Shown here one piece after another: positions 9,155 to 17,461 of a stretch of 21,676 nucleotides of DNA. Made by a program: the position numbers and the translations under genes. Location of the stretch: IMG/VR virus record IMGVR_UViG_3300028008_000125, positions 1 through 21,676 of that record; one strand, 5' to 3'. The first letter of the stretch is position 1, and every line of letters begins with the position of its first letter. This DNA is from a virus. The notes beneath the pieces were generated by a model that searched no databases, was not told the DNA's origin, and saw nothing but the letters and a program-made list of their open reading frames with translations.

Positions 9155-12100
9155 ATGCCCACTACTATTTTAGCTACCCGATTTAATAATCTGCAAGACA
9201 GACTTGATGCTGTACTAGGCACGTCAGGTTCTGCTGCTCCAACATTTGGATACGGGCAAACACTTAATGCAGCATTGGATGTTGCAGGCACCCGCGCAAA
9301 CACACTGCCAAATTCAGATAAAATTACTGCACAACAGTACGAAGATTTGTATATTGACATTGTTCGATGTAGAGCACACCAAGTTGGCGCCGCAGCAGTT
9401 ACTATAGATGATTTTGTAATTGGTGATTTTGAAACTAATGCAGCTAACACTGATAAAGTAGAAGAAGCATACATTAGTGCTCTTGAGTCATTAATGACTA
9501 CTATAGAATTAAATCGCTTTGATATTGATATTGCAACACAAGCAACAACAGCATTACTAACAACAGCAGCTAATGTACCAATATCGAGTACATACACTAA
9601 TAGTGTAAATGGATCTTGGACTAACTTTCTTAATCAAATATTTACTGTAACATTTCCTACTGTAGAAGATCGTAGGCATTTTTTTAACGCTGGCGGCGAA
9701 ATACGTTTTAATGCCGAAGTAGCATATACAGGAGCCCAACAAAAAACAGCTGATTGGCAATCTTCTATGGCAGCAATGGGAGTTATTAGTTTTACAGCAG
9801 ATGATACTTACAGTAATTCTAGTGTAGGATCTGCAAGTAATATTGGTAACAACTCTTTAACAAGTACATATCAATTGTGTTATAGAAACGATGCTGGCAC
9901 AACATATTCACAAAGTGCATACGAATTATATGCATTACAAACAGGCCCACGTACAATTCAGTTTAAAGTATTTTTTACAGATCCAAACCCGGGAGGCTGG
10001 TCAATTGATGAGCCGGTATTTGGAGACTGGACTAGTAGTGCTTCATTATTGATCCCGGATGGATCTGTTACTATTAACGGAATAACACATAACACTGTGG
10101 TAATTGAGAGTTCTCAATTACCTTCAGGTAGCAATATTGTTAATTTAAGTGCAAATCCGCCACCAGTTCCGTCATATAATTTATCAAGATCAACATCAGC
10201 GGCAAGCGAAGGAAACTCAGCAACAATAACATTAGCAACTGGAAATGTTTCTAATGGAACAACTATACCATATACAATTACTGGGGTAACTACAAGTGAC
10301 ATAAATATCCCCTTACAAGGAAATTTTGTAGTAGGAGTTACTAATTCAGTAACTATTACTTTTGCTAATGATTTATTAACTGAAGGAACTGAGACTCTTA
10401 CACTAGCATTAAATAATGGAGCATCTACTATTAGTGTAAATATTAACGATACTTCGTTAACGCCGCCTGCTGCTGGCACAAAATTAAATCAATATTGTGT
10501 TGGCGATGATTTATACGGGACTTATGCAAATGGATCAGGCGGAACTTATGCTGCACTAATACAAACAAATAGTGCAACGTGTGGTTATGTTCCGCCATTT
10601 ACGTTTAGCATAACTCCTACAGCTTATCTAACACAAAACACTGCATGGGACATTGGCGATGTTGTAATTAACACAACAGCAACTACTAATATTACAATTA
10701 CAGCACCAGCTGGTGTTCGATCAGGAGTAGTAACAGTTCAATCAACCTCTAGACCGAGTGAATGGGCAGTGGCTGTTGACGATGTATCAAGTGCTACAAC
10801 TGCTAGTAAAAATTATAATCTTGCAGCAGGACAATCGATTACTGTTCCAATTAGTGTTACACCATCCTCAGTCCTAGACTTTGCTGCTGTAAATAGACAA
10901 TTTGATTTCACAGTCCTTGAAGCTACTGGCGCCGGCCCATCTTATAAAGTATATTGGACGGGTGCAGGTGTACCTGTGCCACTAACGCCAAATATCAACA
11001 CTACGCTTAATGTTGATAAGGTAATAGGCAACGAAACTACTTCTAATACATTTACATTTAGCGGAACAGTAACAGGTTGGGAGTCAACCACTGGCTCAGT
11101 ATCTTGGCAACAAGTTGGCGATGAGATGAATGCCAATGATTTCATCAACGGTACAACCGGCACAGCACCGGTTACTATCACTAACAGTCCTAACACAGGT
11201 GATGGCACATACTCATTTACACGATCTATAAGAGCTGACTCGACAACAGAGGGTACGGAAGAATTTGGAACTAGAACATATTTGGCATCTACCCCAACTG
11301 TTCAGTCTCAAACTAGAGTTGTTAGTGTTAGTGATACAAGTGACGATCCCCCAGTTGCAGCGCAATTTTCCAGCGGAAGATTTGGCAATGCTCATACATT
11401 TAGTATAGCCCCAACAGAAACTACAACTTGGACTACAAGCGTGTCGTTAACTAGTGCGCCGAACAACAATCCAGTTGAGCTTACTGTTAGGGCATCAAGC
11501 TGGTATAATACATGGAACGTTACTATAAACGGAAGTGTTGTTGCTGTTGCCGGCGGTGCTAGTGCAATGCATACGTTTAGTATAACACCTGGCCAATCTG
11601 AAACAATAACAATATCTGTAACTGCTACAGATGGCCCGCATAATGCAAGCACTGGACAGCTTGTCTTGTACCAGGGATCTGGCACAAGCGGATCACCTAT
11701 ACTTGATAGACATTATTATACAGGAACAACAACAGCTTGGGCAGCCCCAGTTATTCAAACCGCAGGATTTAGTCCTCCAAATCCAACAGTTGGAACTCCT
11801 GCATCACTATATTACACCACTTCTAATGCTACACAGGTAGATTACTCTATTACAGGTAGTGCTTTGCCTGACGACCTTGCGGTAACTTATGATAATGGGT
11901 TAATACCAGATGATCTTTATGTCAATGCAAACGTTGACGATATTACATTTCCGGTTGAAGGAACTGCAAATTGGTCTGTTATTGCAAGTACACCAGACGG
12001 GCAAACTGACACGGCAAGCGGCCAACTTACAACAACACTTATTGAATCAGATTTTAGTATTCTGCTTGATTATACTGTCGGCACAGCAACCGGCACCATA

Positions 12101-15100
12101 CAGTATTTTGAAGGCGATACAGTTGGATTTAGATTAAGATACAAGAATTTTACTGACAGTACATTTGTTAGTAAAATCTTTAGAAATAGAGGAAGCGGCA
12201 ATATTGCAGCTGAATTTGGTGGATCTGACACAGTTACCTTTACAGGCTTAAATACAAGTCAAGATAATGTGATGAGATATGCATATGCATCTCTCCCAAC
12301 CACTGTTGATAGTGATTATGAACCTTTCATTGAAAGCTATAGATTATCAGATAGCACCGGCGTACCCACTTATACGACATTCTTAGTTTCAGATAGACCG
12401 CTACCAAACACCTGGGAAATCTTAGAAACATCTGTTCCGGTACGCAGCCTGTTTACATACTCTGCTACAGGCTTTCCGACAACAACAGTAACATATACCG
12501 CAGCGTCAGTACCTGATTATAATCAACAAGGTAGTAGTTTTACAATACCAAATAGTGGACGATATAGTCGACAGTCTATGCATACATTACCAGGTGATTT
12601 TACATATGTTGCCACCTTCCCTCAGCAATACCCAAACGCTCCGCAGCCGTTGGGTATGGAGATTACAGCAACGGTAAGAATATGTCCAGTACTATCAATA
12701 ACAATGGATAGTACTGCGCTACCAGGAGATAGTGTAGCAATAACAATTAGCGGCGGCTTACGAAATGGCTATTTCTTCTGGGGACACGACCAAGCCGCTG
12801 GCGGTGTCAGATTAAGATTTAATAACAGCGGAGTTGCATCATTTAACTTTAATGCAGGTTCTCCGGCAACTTATACATACACAGTTACAGAAGAGTTCTG
12901 TAGTGGAACAGCTTCAGCTACACTAATTGTGCAACAAGTATATTCACCGTCTGCATCAGTATCTCCAGCAAGTCCTTACATAAATGAACTTACTGCGTTA
13001 AATATCGTTGGCGGTCGCCCGGGCAGTAGCTTTAATATTACAGGACCTCATCCTATATCTAATGCTAGTTTTAATAACGAAGGAAGATTTACTACATCAA
13101 GTGCTTATTCTACAGCTGGCACTTTTAACTACGTTATAGCTGTTCCTTCCCCGGACACTAACGGTGCGTTTACGATAGTAGTTCGAAATGAGCCACCGCC
13201 GCTATACACGCCCAATCTTACCTTAATTCAACCAAGTACAAATGAATCAGTCACCGGCGCAATTACCGGCGCCTTACCAAACGGTTCTTACTTCTGGTCT
13301 GCAACAAACAATGCATCTGACAGCGGTCCAACTAGCGGCACGTTAGACGGTGCCGGCAATGGATCATTTAGTTATACACGGGATGACACTACTTCGTCTA
13401 CGTATGCTTCTGTTTCGTTTATGAGTATAGCGTCTTATGCCGAAGGGTATGCGCAAATTAATTATACACTAGAAGGAATAGCTGCACCACTACCACTACC
13501 AACTCCAACTATATCTTGGACAGCGGCGGCGAGTCCTGTAATTCAAAACGTTACTAATGCTACTTTAAGTTGGAATGCCGGCGCCGATGCTGCTACTGCG
13601 TCAACTGTAATAGTAGATCCTAACGGTGGTTCAGGCACAGTGCCTGGCTTAACTTACAATACAACAAGTGTTCTTGCTTTGCCTGGTACATATACTGCTA
13701 CTATTACAGCAACTAATTCAACAGGATCTGCTACTGAATCAGCATCTATAACAGTAGTTAGTCCAGCAGATCCACCCGAACCAATAATACAGTTCCTGTC
13801 GGCTACATACACAGTTGGTGAAACTATTCAGGCAGCAGTTAATCCGGATAGTGCCGGCGGAACATATAGTAGTTATAGTTATATACGAGACCCTAGCAAT
13901 ACTATTATAGCAGATTCCCAATCAATAAGTCCTCACACACTTAGTGCAACTGCTACTACTACTGGAACACATACAGCAGGTATGCTAGTATTGTATAGAG
14001 GAAATTCCAATGAACAACTGTCAGTATCTGGTGGGCCTGACTCGACATCAGTATCAGCACCAGCAGGTACAGGATCAATATCATTTGATCAATCATCTTA
14101 TTATGTGGGAGAGACTATAGCTGCTAACTATACAACTTCAAATGCAAATAGTGTAACTGCAACTATATCTAAAGATGGCACATCGCTGGTGTCAACAAAC
14201 ACTTCACCAAACGGCACACTAACATATGAAGCATTGACTGCTGGAACATACGGCGCAGGATTGTCAGTAAACAATTCAGTAGTATCTACAGACACTGTTT
14301 CAGTTGGAGTACCGGCGCCAGTAATTAATTCTTTTTATTGGAGCCCGTCGTCAATAGAAGTAGGTGATTCTAATACACTGTATTGGGATGTTACAGGCGC
14401 AACATCAATAGTAGTAACTGGTGATACTGGAACCTACAGTTTAGGACCATCAGGCACACGGGCAAATGGACCGTATCTTGGCGCCGGAAACTTTAATACA
14501 ACATTAACAGCTTATAATGCAGGTGGCACTGTTACTGCTACTGCTCCGATTACAGTAACAGCACCAGCTCCAGCAGCACCGAGTATTAGTTTTGGTCCTC
14601 AAGTTGGAATTATTAATGATACCCAGTATACACTGACGTGGACTGCAAACGGAGTAAGCTCTCCGAGTATAGCTATTACAGATCCAAATGGTACCGTCAC
14701 TTCGTTTACTACTCTTACTGGCAGCTATACAAGCACATTAGGTGTACAGGGTATATGGTCAGCTACTATAACAACTGCTGGCGGCACAGCTTCTGCATCA
14801 GTCACAGTTAATAATGCTCCTGAGGAACCACCGGCTGTTGGCACACTATTAAGTACATATTGTGTTGGTACAACACAATGGGGCATTTACTCCGGCGGCT
14901 ACGGTCCAGACACATACGCAATTATTCAAACAAATAGTATATCTTGTGGATACACACCCCCACCGCCGGCAGCTGGAACAGTGCTTAGTTCTAACTGTAG
15001 TGGAACTACATTAGTTCAGCAAATAGCTGACGGCAGCGGTGGATCGAATACAGTCGAAACACCAAACAGTACAGAATGCGGATATACTCCACCACTAAGC

Positions 15101-15352
15101 TACACTGTAACAATAAGTGTATTTGTAGGACCGTATAACGGGTCAACATCATTATGTACAGCTTATTTTACTGGAACTCCAGGTGCTTCTTATGGATGGG
15201 CCGCTGGCGGATCAAGCGGCAGTGGCACTTTCAATTCTGCCGGTGCTGACTCGATTAGTGCAGCATTGCCCTCAGGCACTTATTTCGGCGCAATCTACAG
15301 CGGTGGACAGTCTGCTTCAACAAGCTGGACTGTAGGTGGCATCGCTGATTAA
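9155..15352 (+). CDS. Giant modular Ig-like adhesin / tail fibre (2065 aa)
   Basis: The largest gene in the window. Residues 1-320 repeat the anchor domain of the preceding gene (ATRFNNLQDRLD, GYGQTL, HQVG, and RRHFFNAGGEIR at 173-184). The rest is a chain of beta-sandwich-type modules: a Calx-beta-like module with TEGTE (about 339-438), a Cys-pair module (441-478), an Ig-like module (about 480-605), another Calx-beta-like module (about 610-733), a second Ig-like copy (about 735-865), then many PKD/Ig-like modules, several with an NGxFxW or PGxxF strand and an AGTFNYV-type strand. Two further Cys-pair modules (1896-1933, 1941-1977) precede a final module ending in SWTVGGIAD. No enzyme motif, signal peptide or membrane segment is seen. 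It probably forms a long fibre or surface spike that binds the host. The size is unusual for a single fibre subunit, but the frame is intact throughout. Confidence 0.88.
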   Translation: MPTTILATRFNNLQDRLDAVLGTSGSAAPTFGYGQTLNAALDVAGTRANTLPNSDKITAQQYEDLYIDIVRCRAHQVGAAAVTIDDFVIGDFETNAANTDKVEEAYISALESLMTTIELNRFDIDIATQATTALLTTAANVPISSTYTNSVNGSWTNFLNQIFTVTFPTVEDRRHFFNAGGEIRFNAEVAYTGAQQKTADWQSSMAAMGVISFTADDTYSNSSVGSASNIGNNSLTSTYQLCYRNDAGTTYSQSAYELYALQTGPRTIQFKVFFTDPNPGGWSIDEPVFGDWTSSASLLIPDGSVTINGITHNTVVIESSQLPSGSNIVNLSANPPPVPSYNLSRSTSAASEGNSATITLATGNVSNGTTIPYTITGVTTSDINIPLQGNFVVGVTNSVTITFANDLLTEGTETLTLALNNGASTISVNINDTSLTPPAAGTKLNQYCVGDDLYGTYANGSGGTYAALIQTNSATCGYVPPFTFSITPTAYLTQNTAWDIGDVVINTTATTNITITAPAGVRSGVVTVQSTSRPSEWAVAVDDVSSATTASKNYNLAAGQSITVPISVTPSSVLDFAAVNRQFDFTVLEATGAGPSYKVYWTGAGVPVPLTPNINTTLNVDKVIGNETTSNTFTFSGTVTGWESTTGSVSWQQVGDEMNANDFINGTTGTAPVTITNSPNTGDGTYSFTRSIRADSTTEGTEEFGTRTYLASTPTVQSQTRVVSVSDTSDDPPVAAQFSSGRFGNAHTFSIAPTETTTWTTSVSLTSAPNNNPVELTVRASSWYNTWNVTINGSVVAVAGGASAMHTFSITPGQSETITISVTATDGPHNASTGQLVLYQGSGTSGSPILDRHYYTGTTTAWAAPVIQTAGFSPPNPTVGTPASLYYTTSNATQVDYSITGSALPDDLAVTYDNGLIPDDLYVNANVDDITFPVEGTANWSVIASTPDGQTDTASGQLTTTLIESDFSILLDYTVGTATGTIQYFEGDTVGFRLRYKNFTDSTFVSKIFRNRGSGNIAAEFGGSDTVTFTGLNTSQDNVMRYAYASLPTTVDSDYEPFIESYRLSDSTGVPTYTTFLVSDRPLPNTWEILETSVPVRSLFTYSATGFPTTTVTYTAASVPDYNQQGSSFTIPNSGRYSRQSMHTLPGDFTYVATFPQQYPNAPQPLGMEITATVRICPVLSITMDSTALPGDSVAITISGGLRNGYFFWGHDQAAGGVRLRFNNSGVASFNFNAGSPATYTYTVTEEFCSGTASATLIVQQVYSPSASVSPASPYINELTALNIVGGRPGSSFNITGPHPISNASFNNEGRFTTSSAYSTAGTFNYVIAVPSPDTNGAFTIVVRNEPPPLYTPNLTLIQPSTNESVTGAITGALPNGSYFWSATNNASDSGPTSGTLDGAGNGSFSYTRDDTTSSTYASVSFMSIASYAEGYAQINYTLEGIAAPLPLPTPTISWTAAASPVIQNVTNATLSWNAGADAATASTVIVDPNGGSGTVPGLTYNTTSVLALPGTYTATITATNSTGSATESASITVVSPADPPEPIIQFLSATYTVGETIQAAVNPDSAGGTYSSYSYIRDPSNTIIADSQSISPHTLSATATTTGTHTAGMLVLYRGNSNEQLSVSGGPDSTSVSAPAGTGSISFDQSSYYVGETIAANYTTSNANSVTATISKDGTSLVSTNTSPNGTLTYEALTAGTYGAGLSVNNSVVSTDTVSVGVPAPVINSFYWSPSSIEVGDSNTLYWDVTGATSIVVTGDTGTYSLGPSGTRANGPYLGAGNFNTTLTAYNAGGTVTATAPITVTAPAPAAPSISFGPQVGIINDTQYTLTWTANGVSSPSIAITDPNGTVTSFTTLTGSYTSTLGVQGIWSATITTAGGTASASVTVNNAPEEPPAVGTLLSTYCVGTTQWGIYSGGYGPDTYAIIQTNSISCGYTPPPPAAGTVLSSNCSGTTLVQQIADGSGGSNTVETPNSTECGYTPPLSYTVTISVFVGPYNGSTSLCTAYFTGTPGASYGWAAGGSSGSGTFNSAGADSISAALPSGTYFGAIYSGGQSASTSWTVGGIAD
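10099..10122. repeat. Perfect 11-bp inverted repeat inside the giant adhesin gene
   Basis: GGTAATTGAGA (10099-10109) and TCTCAATTACC (10112-10122) are exact reverse complements separated by two bases. As a hairpin this gives a ten-pair stem with a four-base loop. It lies in frame within the coding sequence, at the end of the conserved anchor domain and just before the first Calx-beta-like module. No T-run follows, so it is not a standard terminator. Its function, if any, is unknown. Confidence 0.8.
10475..10588 (+). repeat. Cys-pair module, copy 1 (C-x27-CGY)
   Basis: Encodes residues 441-478 of the 2065-aa adhesin. The pattern is GTxLxxxC, a glycine-rich middle, QTNSATCGY, then PP. The cysteines are at residues 448 and 476. 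Two further copies lie near the C-terminus. The pairing suggests a disulfide-closed or metal-bound small module, which is inference. Confidence 0.8.
14840..14953 (+). repeat. Cys-pair module, copy 2 (C-x27-CGY)
   Basis: Residues 1896-1933 of the giant adhesin: GTLLSTYC, a glycine-rich middle, then QTNSISCGY and a proline run. The cysteines are at residues 1903 and 1931, the same spacing as copy 1. The IQTNS stretch is identical to copy 1 in protein. It is directly followed by copy 3. Confidence 0.8.
14975..15085 (+). repeat. Cys-pair module, copy 3 (C-x26-CGY)
   Basis: Residues 1941-1977 of the giant adhesin: GTVLSSNC, DGSGGSN, then TPNSTECGY and PP. The cysteines are at residues 1948 and 1975, one residue closer than in the other copies. 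This copy is more diverged, keeping the ends and the NS-x2-CGY signature. Confidence 0.75.
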
Positions 15353-15371
15353 AAAGTAAGCCAGATATAAT

Positions 15372-15418
15372 TTGACAAATCTCTAAAAGTGTTATATACT
15401 ATTATATAATACAAGGAG
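15372..15418 (+). promoter_or_regulatory. Sigma70-type promoter and ribosome site before the glycosyltransferase/radical SAM cassette
   Basis: TTGACA (15372-15377), a 17-base spacer and TATACT (15395-15400) form a near-consensus sigma70 promoter in the 73-base gap after the adhesin gene. A strong AAGGAG (15413-15418) lies seven bases before the ATG at 15426. This is the best promoter in the window and contrasts with the late-type motifs before the fibre genes. It suggests that the downstream cassette can be read by unmodified host RNA polymerase, early or independently of late transcription; that timing is inference. Confidence 0.7.
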
Positions 15419-15425
15419 ATCCTCT

Positions 15426-15785
15426 ATGGACGAACGTCTAGAAAAAGCAATTGATTTTTCAAACTACATAGTTACCCTCAACAATCAAAAACGTTTATTA
15501 AAAGAAGAGTATGAAGAAAATTTATTACATTATTTTAATGGTGGACAATTTACCATTACTAAAGAGTTAATTACGTTCGTTGGTTTACTAGTAAATTCTA
15601 AAAATGTCGAAGATGTAGTTCTAACAGACGATAACAGTATTCCGATTAAAATTGAAGACCTTGCTAAATTCTATGAAGATGTGACGGATTGTTATTTTTC
15701 TGCATCTAATAGCTATCATACAAAATATAACATTTTAAAAAAACAACGCTCAGTTGAAGCATTAGTAGGACTAAAAGTTGACTAA
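15426..15785 (+). CDS. Hypothetical protein, 119 aa, first gene of the cassette
   Basis: I do not recognise the family. The protein is small, hydrophilic and probably mostly helical, with a charged N-terminal stretch (MDERLEKAIDFSNYIVTLNN, then RLLKEEYEENLL) and a basic tail segment (ILKKQRSVEALVG). No signal peptide, membrane segment or cysteine cluster is present; there is one cysteine near residue 89. The start is well supported: AAGGAG sits seven bases upstream and a sigma70-type promoter precedes it. The last eight bases overlap the start of the following glycosyltransferase, so translation of the two is probably coupled. A cassette-specific accessory role is possible but unproven. Confidence 0.8.
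   Translation: MDERLEKAIDFSNYIVTLNNQKRLLKEEYEENLLHYFNGGQFTITKELITFVGLLVNSKNVEDVVLTDDNSIPIKIEDLAKFYEDVTDCYFSASNSYHTKYNILKKQRSVEALVGLKVD
15766..15770 (+). promoter_or_regulatory. Ribosome site supporting a TTG start
   Basis: TAGGA seven bases before TTG at 15778. An in-frame TAA at 15772-15774 leaves only one codon upstream, so translation of the next gene must begin at or after this TTG. Confidence 0.55.
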
Positions 15786-16623
15786 AGGTGCATTACTTAT
15801 TGCAAGGAACAATGGCGAACTTGATTATGCCAAGCAAGCAGTTTTCTTAGCTAAACGAATTAAACAACACCTTAATATACCTACAAGTGTTATTACTGAT
15901 AGTGTTGACTATATAAACGACTCATTAGATCACACAGTGTTTGATGAGATTATACCCATTGGTTATACAAACGATAACAATACTAGAAAATATTACGACG
16001 GCACTCTTGCATCTAAAACACTTAATTTTAAAAATAATTATAGAATAAATGCATACGATCTTAGTCCATATGATGAAACGTTATTGTTAGACACTGACTA
16101 CATTATTTCTAATGACTTATTTAAGTCGTGTTTTGATAGTTTAAGTGATTTGCAGATGTTTTCAAAATCACAAGATATTGCAAATATACGAGATAGTAGA
16201 GAGTTTATACACATAAGTGAGTATAGTGTTGATTTTTACTGGGCAACTGTTGTATTTTTTAGAAAAACACCTAACAATGAATTATTTTTTAATCTAATAA
16301 AACATATACAAGATAATTGGAGTCATTATGTATCTGTATATCAATTATCTTCTAGCTTGTTTAGGAATGACTTTGCATTTAGTATTGCAGCTCATATATT
16401 AAATGGATTTATGACAGGCGACTATGTATCTCCTTTACCAGGAAAGCACATGTATACAACAGACAAAGATATATTGTGGAAATTAGAAGACGATAACTTT
16501 ACATTTTTAGTTGAAAAAAAGGATTATGTGGGAGAATATACTGCCGTAAAAACACAAGGGCAGAGTATACACGTAATGAATAAGTTTAGTTTAGAACGGA
16601 TAATTAATGATGAACAAAACTAA
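15778..16623 (+). CDS. Putative GT-A-fold glycosyltransferase (copy 1), TTG start
   Basis: A 281-aa protein with the layout of GT-A-type sugar transferases. The N-terminal strand TKGALLIARNN and helix DYAKQAVFLAKRI are followed by SPYDETLLLDTDYII, with the metal/nucleotide-sugar DxD motif (DTD) at residues 105-107. It is a paralogue of the next gene: TKG...NN..DY..QA..LA and SPYD(E/Q)T...DTD line up, with the proline eight residues before the motif in both. The start is the unusual codon TTG. An in-frame stop lies two codons upstream, and the conserved N-terminus begins right at this codon. The gene overlaps the previous one by 8 bases and the next by 17. The donor and acceptor sugars cannot be read from the sequence. 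Modification of a surface glycan or virion protein is inferred from the neighbours. Confidence 0.78.
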   Translation: MTKGALLIARNNGELDYAKQAVFLAKRIKQHLNIPTSVITDSVDYINDSLDHTVFDEIIPIGYTNDNNTRKYYDGTLASKTLNFKNNYRINAYDLSPYDETLLLDTDYIISNDLFKSCFDSLSDLQMFSKSQDIANIRDSREFIHISEYSVDFYWATVVFFRKTPNNELFFNLIKHIQDNWSHYVSVYQLSSSLFRNDFAFSIAAHILNGFMTGDYVSPLPGKHMYTTDKDILWKLEDDNFTFLVEKKDYVGEYTAVKTQGQSIHVMNKFSLERIINDEQN

Positions 16624-17461
16624 GGGAATAGTAGTACTTGCACAAAACAACGAGACTACTGACTATGTTCAACAGGCTTGTCTTTTAGCATTAAGTTTAA
16701 AATTTACTAATTCTAATTGTAAAATTAGTATTGTAACTAATGATAACATTTCTGCAAAATATAAAAATCTATTTGATGAGATTATCAGTATTCCGTGGGA
16801 CGACTCAGCAATAGACACTGAATGGAAAATTGAAAATAGATGGAAACTTTATCACTGTTCTCCGTATGATCAGACTATAGTAATGGATACAGATATGTTG
16901 GTTCTCCAAGATATATCAACGTGGTGGACTTTTTTGTCTAACTACGAAGTATTTTTTACTACTAAGGTACACACTTACCGTGGCAACGAAGTTACTGGAG
17001 ATTATTATAGGAAAGCCTTTGTAAATAATAATTTGCCAAATTTATATAGTGGCTTTCATTATTTTGAAAAATCAGACTTTGCATTAGAATTTTATACATG
17101 GTTAGAATTAGTAGTAACAAACTGGCAAAAGTTTTATGAAATTTTTATTAAACATGATAAACCTACGTGGTGTAGTATTGATGTATGTACTGCAATTGTT
17201 ACACTTATTTTAAATTGTGAAGATAAAATATCAAATAAGATTGCAAAATTTCCATCGTTTACTCATATGAAGCCAAATATACAAGATTGGTATAGCAACA
17301 AAAACAAATGGAAAGATTGCATTGATGTATATCTAGATAATAATCTACAACTTAAATTAGGCAATCATCATCAAACTGGAATATTACATTATACAGAAGA
17401 TGATTTTATAAAACTATCTATGTTAAAATCTTACTATAAGGAATTATATAATGACAACTGA
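16607..17461 (+). CDS. Putative GT-A-fold glycosyltransferase (copy 2)
   Basis: A 284-aa paralogue of the preceding gene. It begins MMNKTKGIVVLAQNNETTDY, and the helix QACLLALSL follows. SPYDQTIVMDTDMLV carries the DxD motif (DTD) at residues 94-96. Later parts include a tryptophan-rich stretch (STWWTFL), SGFHYFEKSD, and a C-terminal HHQTGILHY that may supply a metal or phosphate ligand as in related GT-A folds; that last point is inference. Two adjacent ATG codons (16607, 16610) are possible starts and differ by one residue. GGA at 16598-16600 serves either. The gene overlaps the previous one by 17 bases and the next by 11. It may act in sequence with its paralogue on the same acceptor. Confidence 0.78.
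   Translation: MMNKTKGIVVLAQNNETTDYVQQACLLALSLKFTNSNCKISIVTNDNISAKYKNLFDEIISIPWDDSAIDTEWKIENRWKLYHCSPYDQTIVMDTDMLVLQDISTWWTFLSNYEVFFTTKVHTYRGNEVTGDYYRKAFVNNNLPNLYSGFHYFEKSDFALEFYTWLELVVTNWQKFYEIFIKHDKPTWCSIDVCTAIVTLILNCEDKISNKIAKFPSFTHMKPNIQDWYSNKNKWKDCIDVYLDNNLQLKLGNHHQTGILHYTEDDFIKLSMLKSYYKELYNDN

Noticed and set aside
9142-9597. Minus-strand open frame of 151 codons
   Set aside because: It lies opposite the conserved anchor domain of the giant adhesin, has no supporting ribosome site or recognisable motif, and is a by-product of biased codon use on the + strand.
6461-11260. Bacterial origin for the Calx-beta/Ig-rich proteins (secreted surface adhesins)
   Set aside because: There is no signal peptide, membrane anchor or secretion tail, and both proteins begin with a phage-type anchor domain next to tail-collar fibre genes.
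5237-15352. Diversity-generating retroelement target in the adhesins
   Set aside because: No reverse transcriptase, template repeat or C-type-lectin-like variable end is visible in the window.
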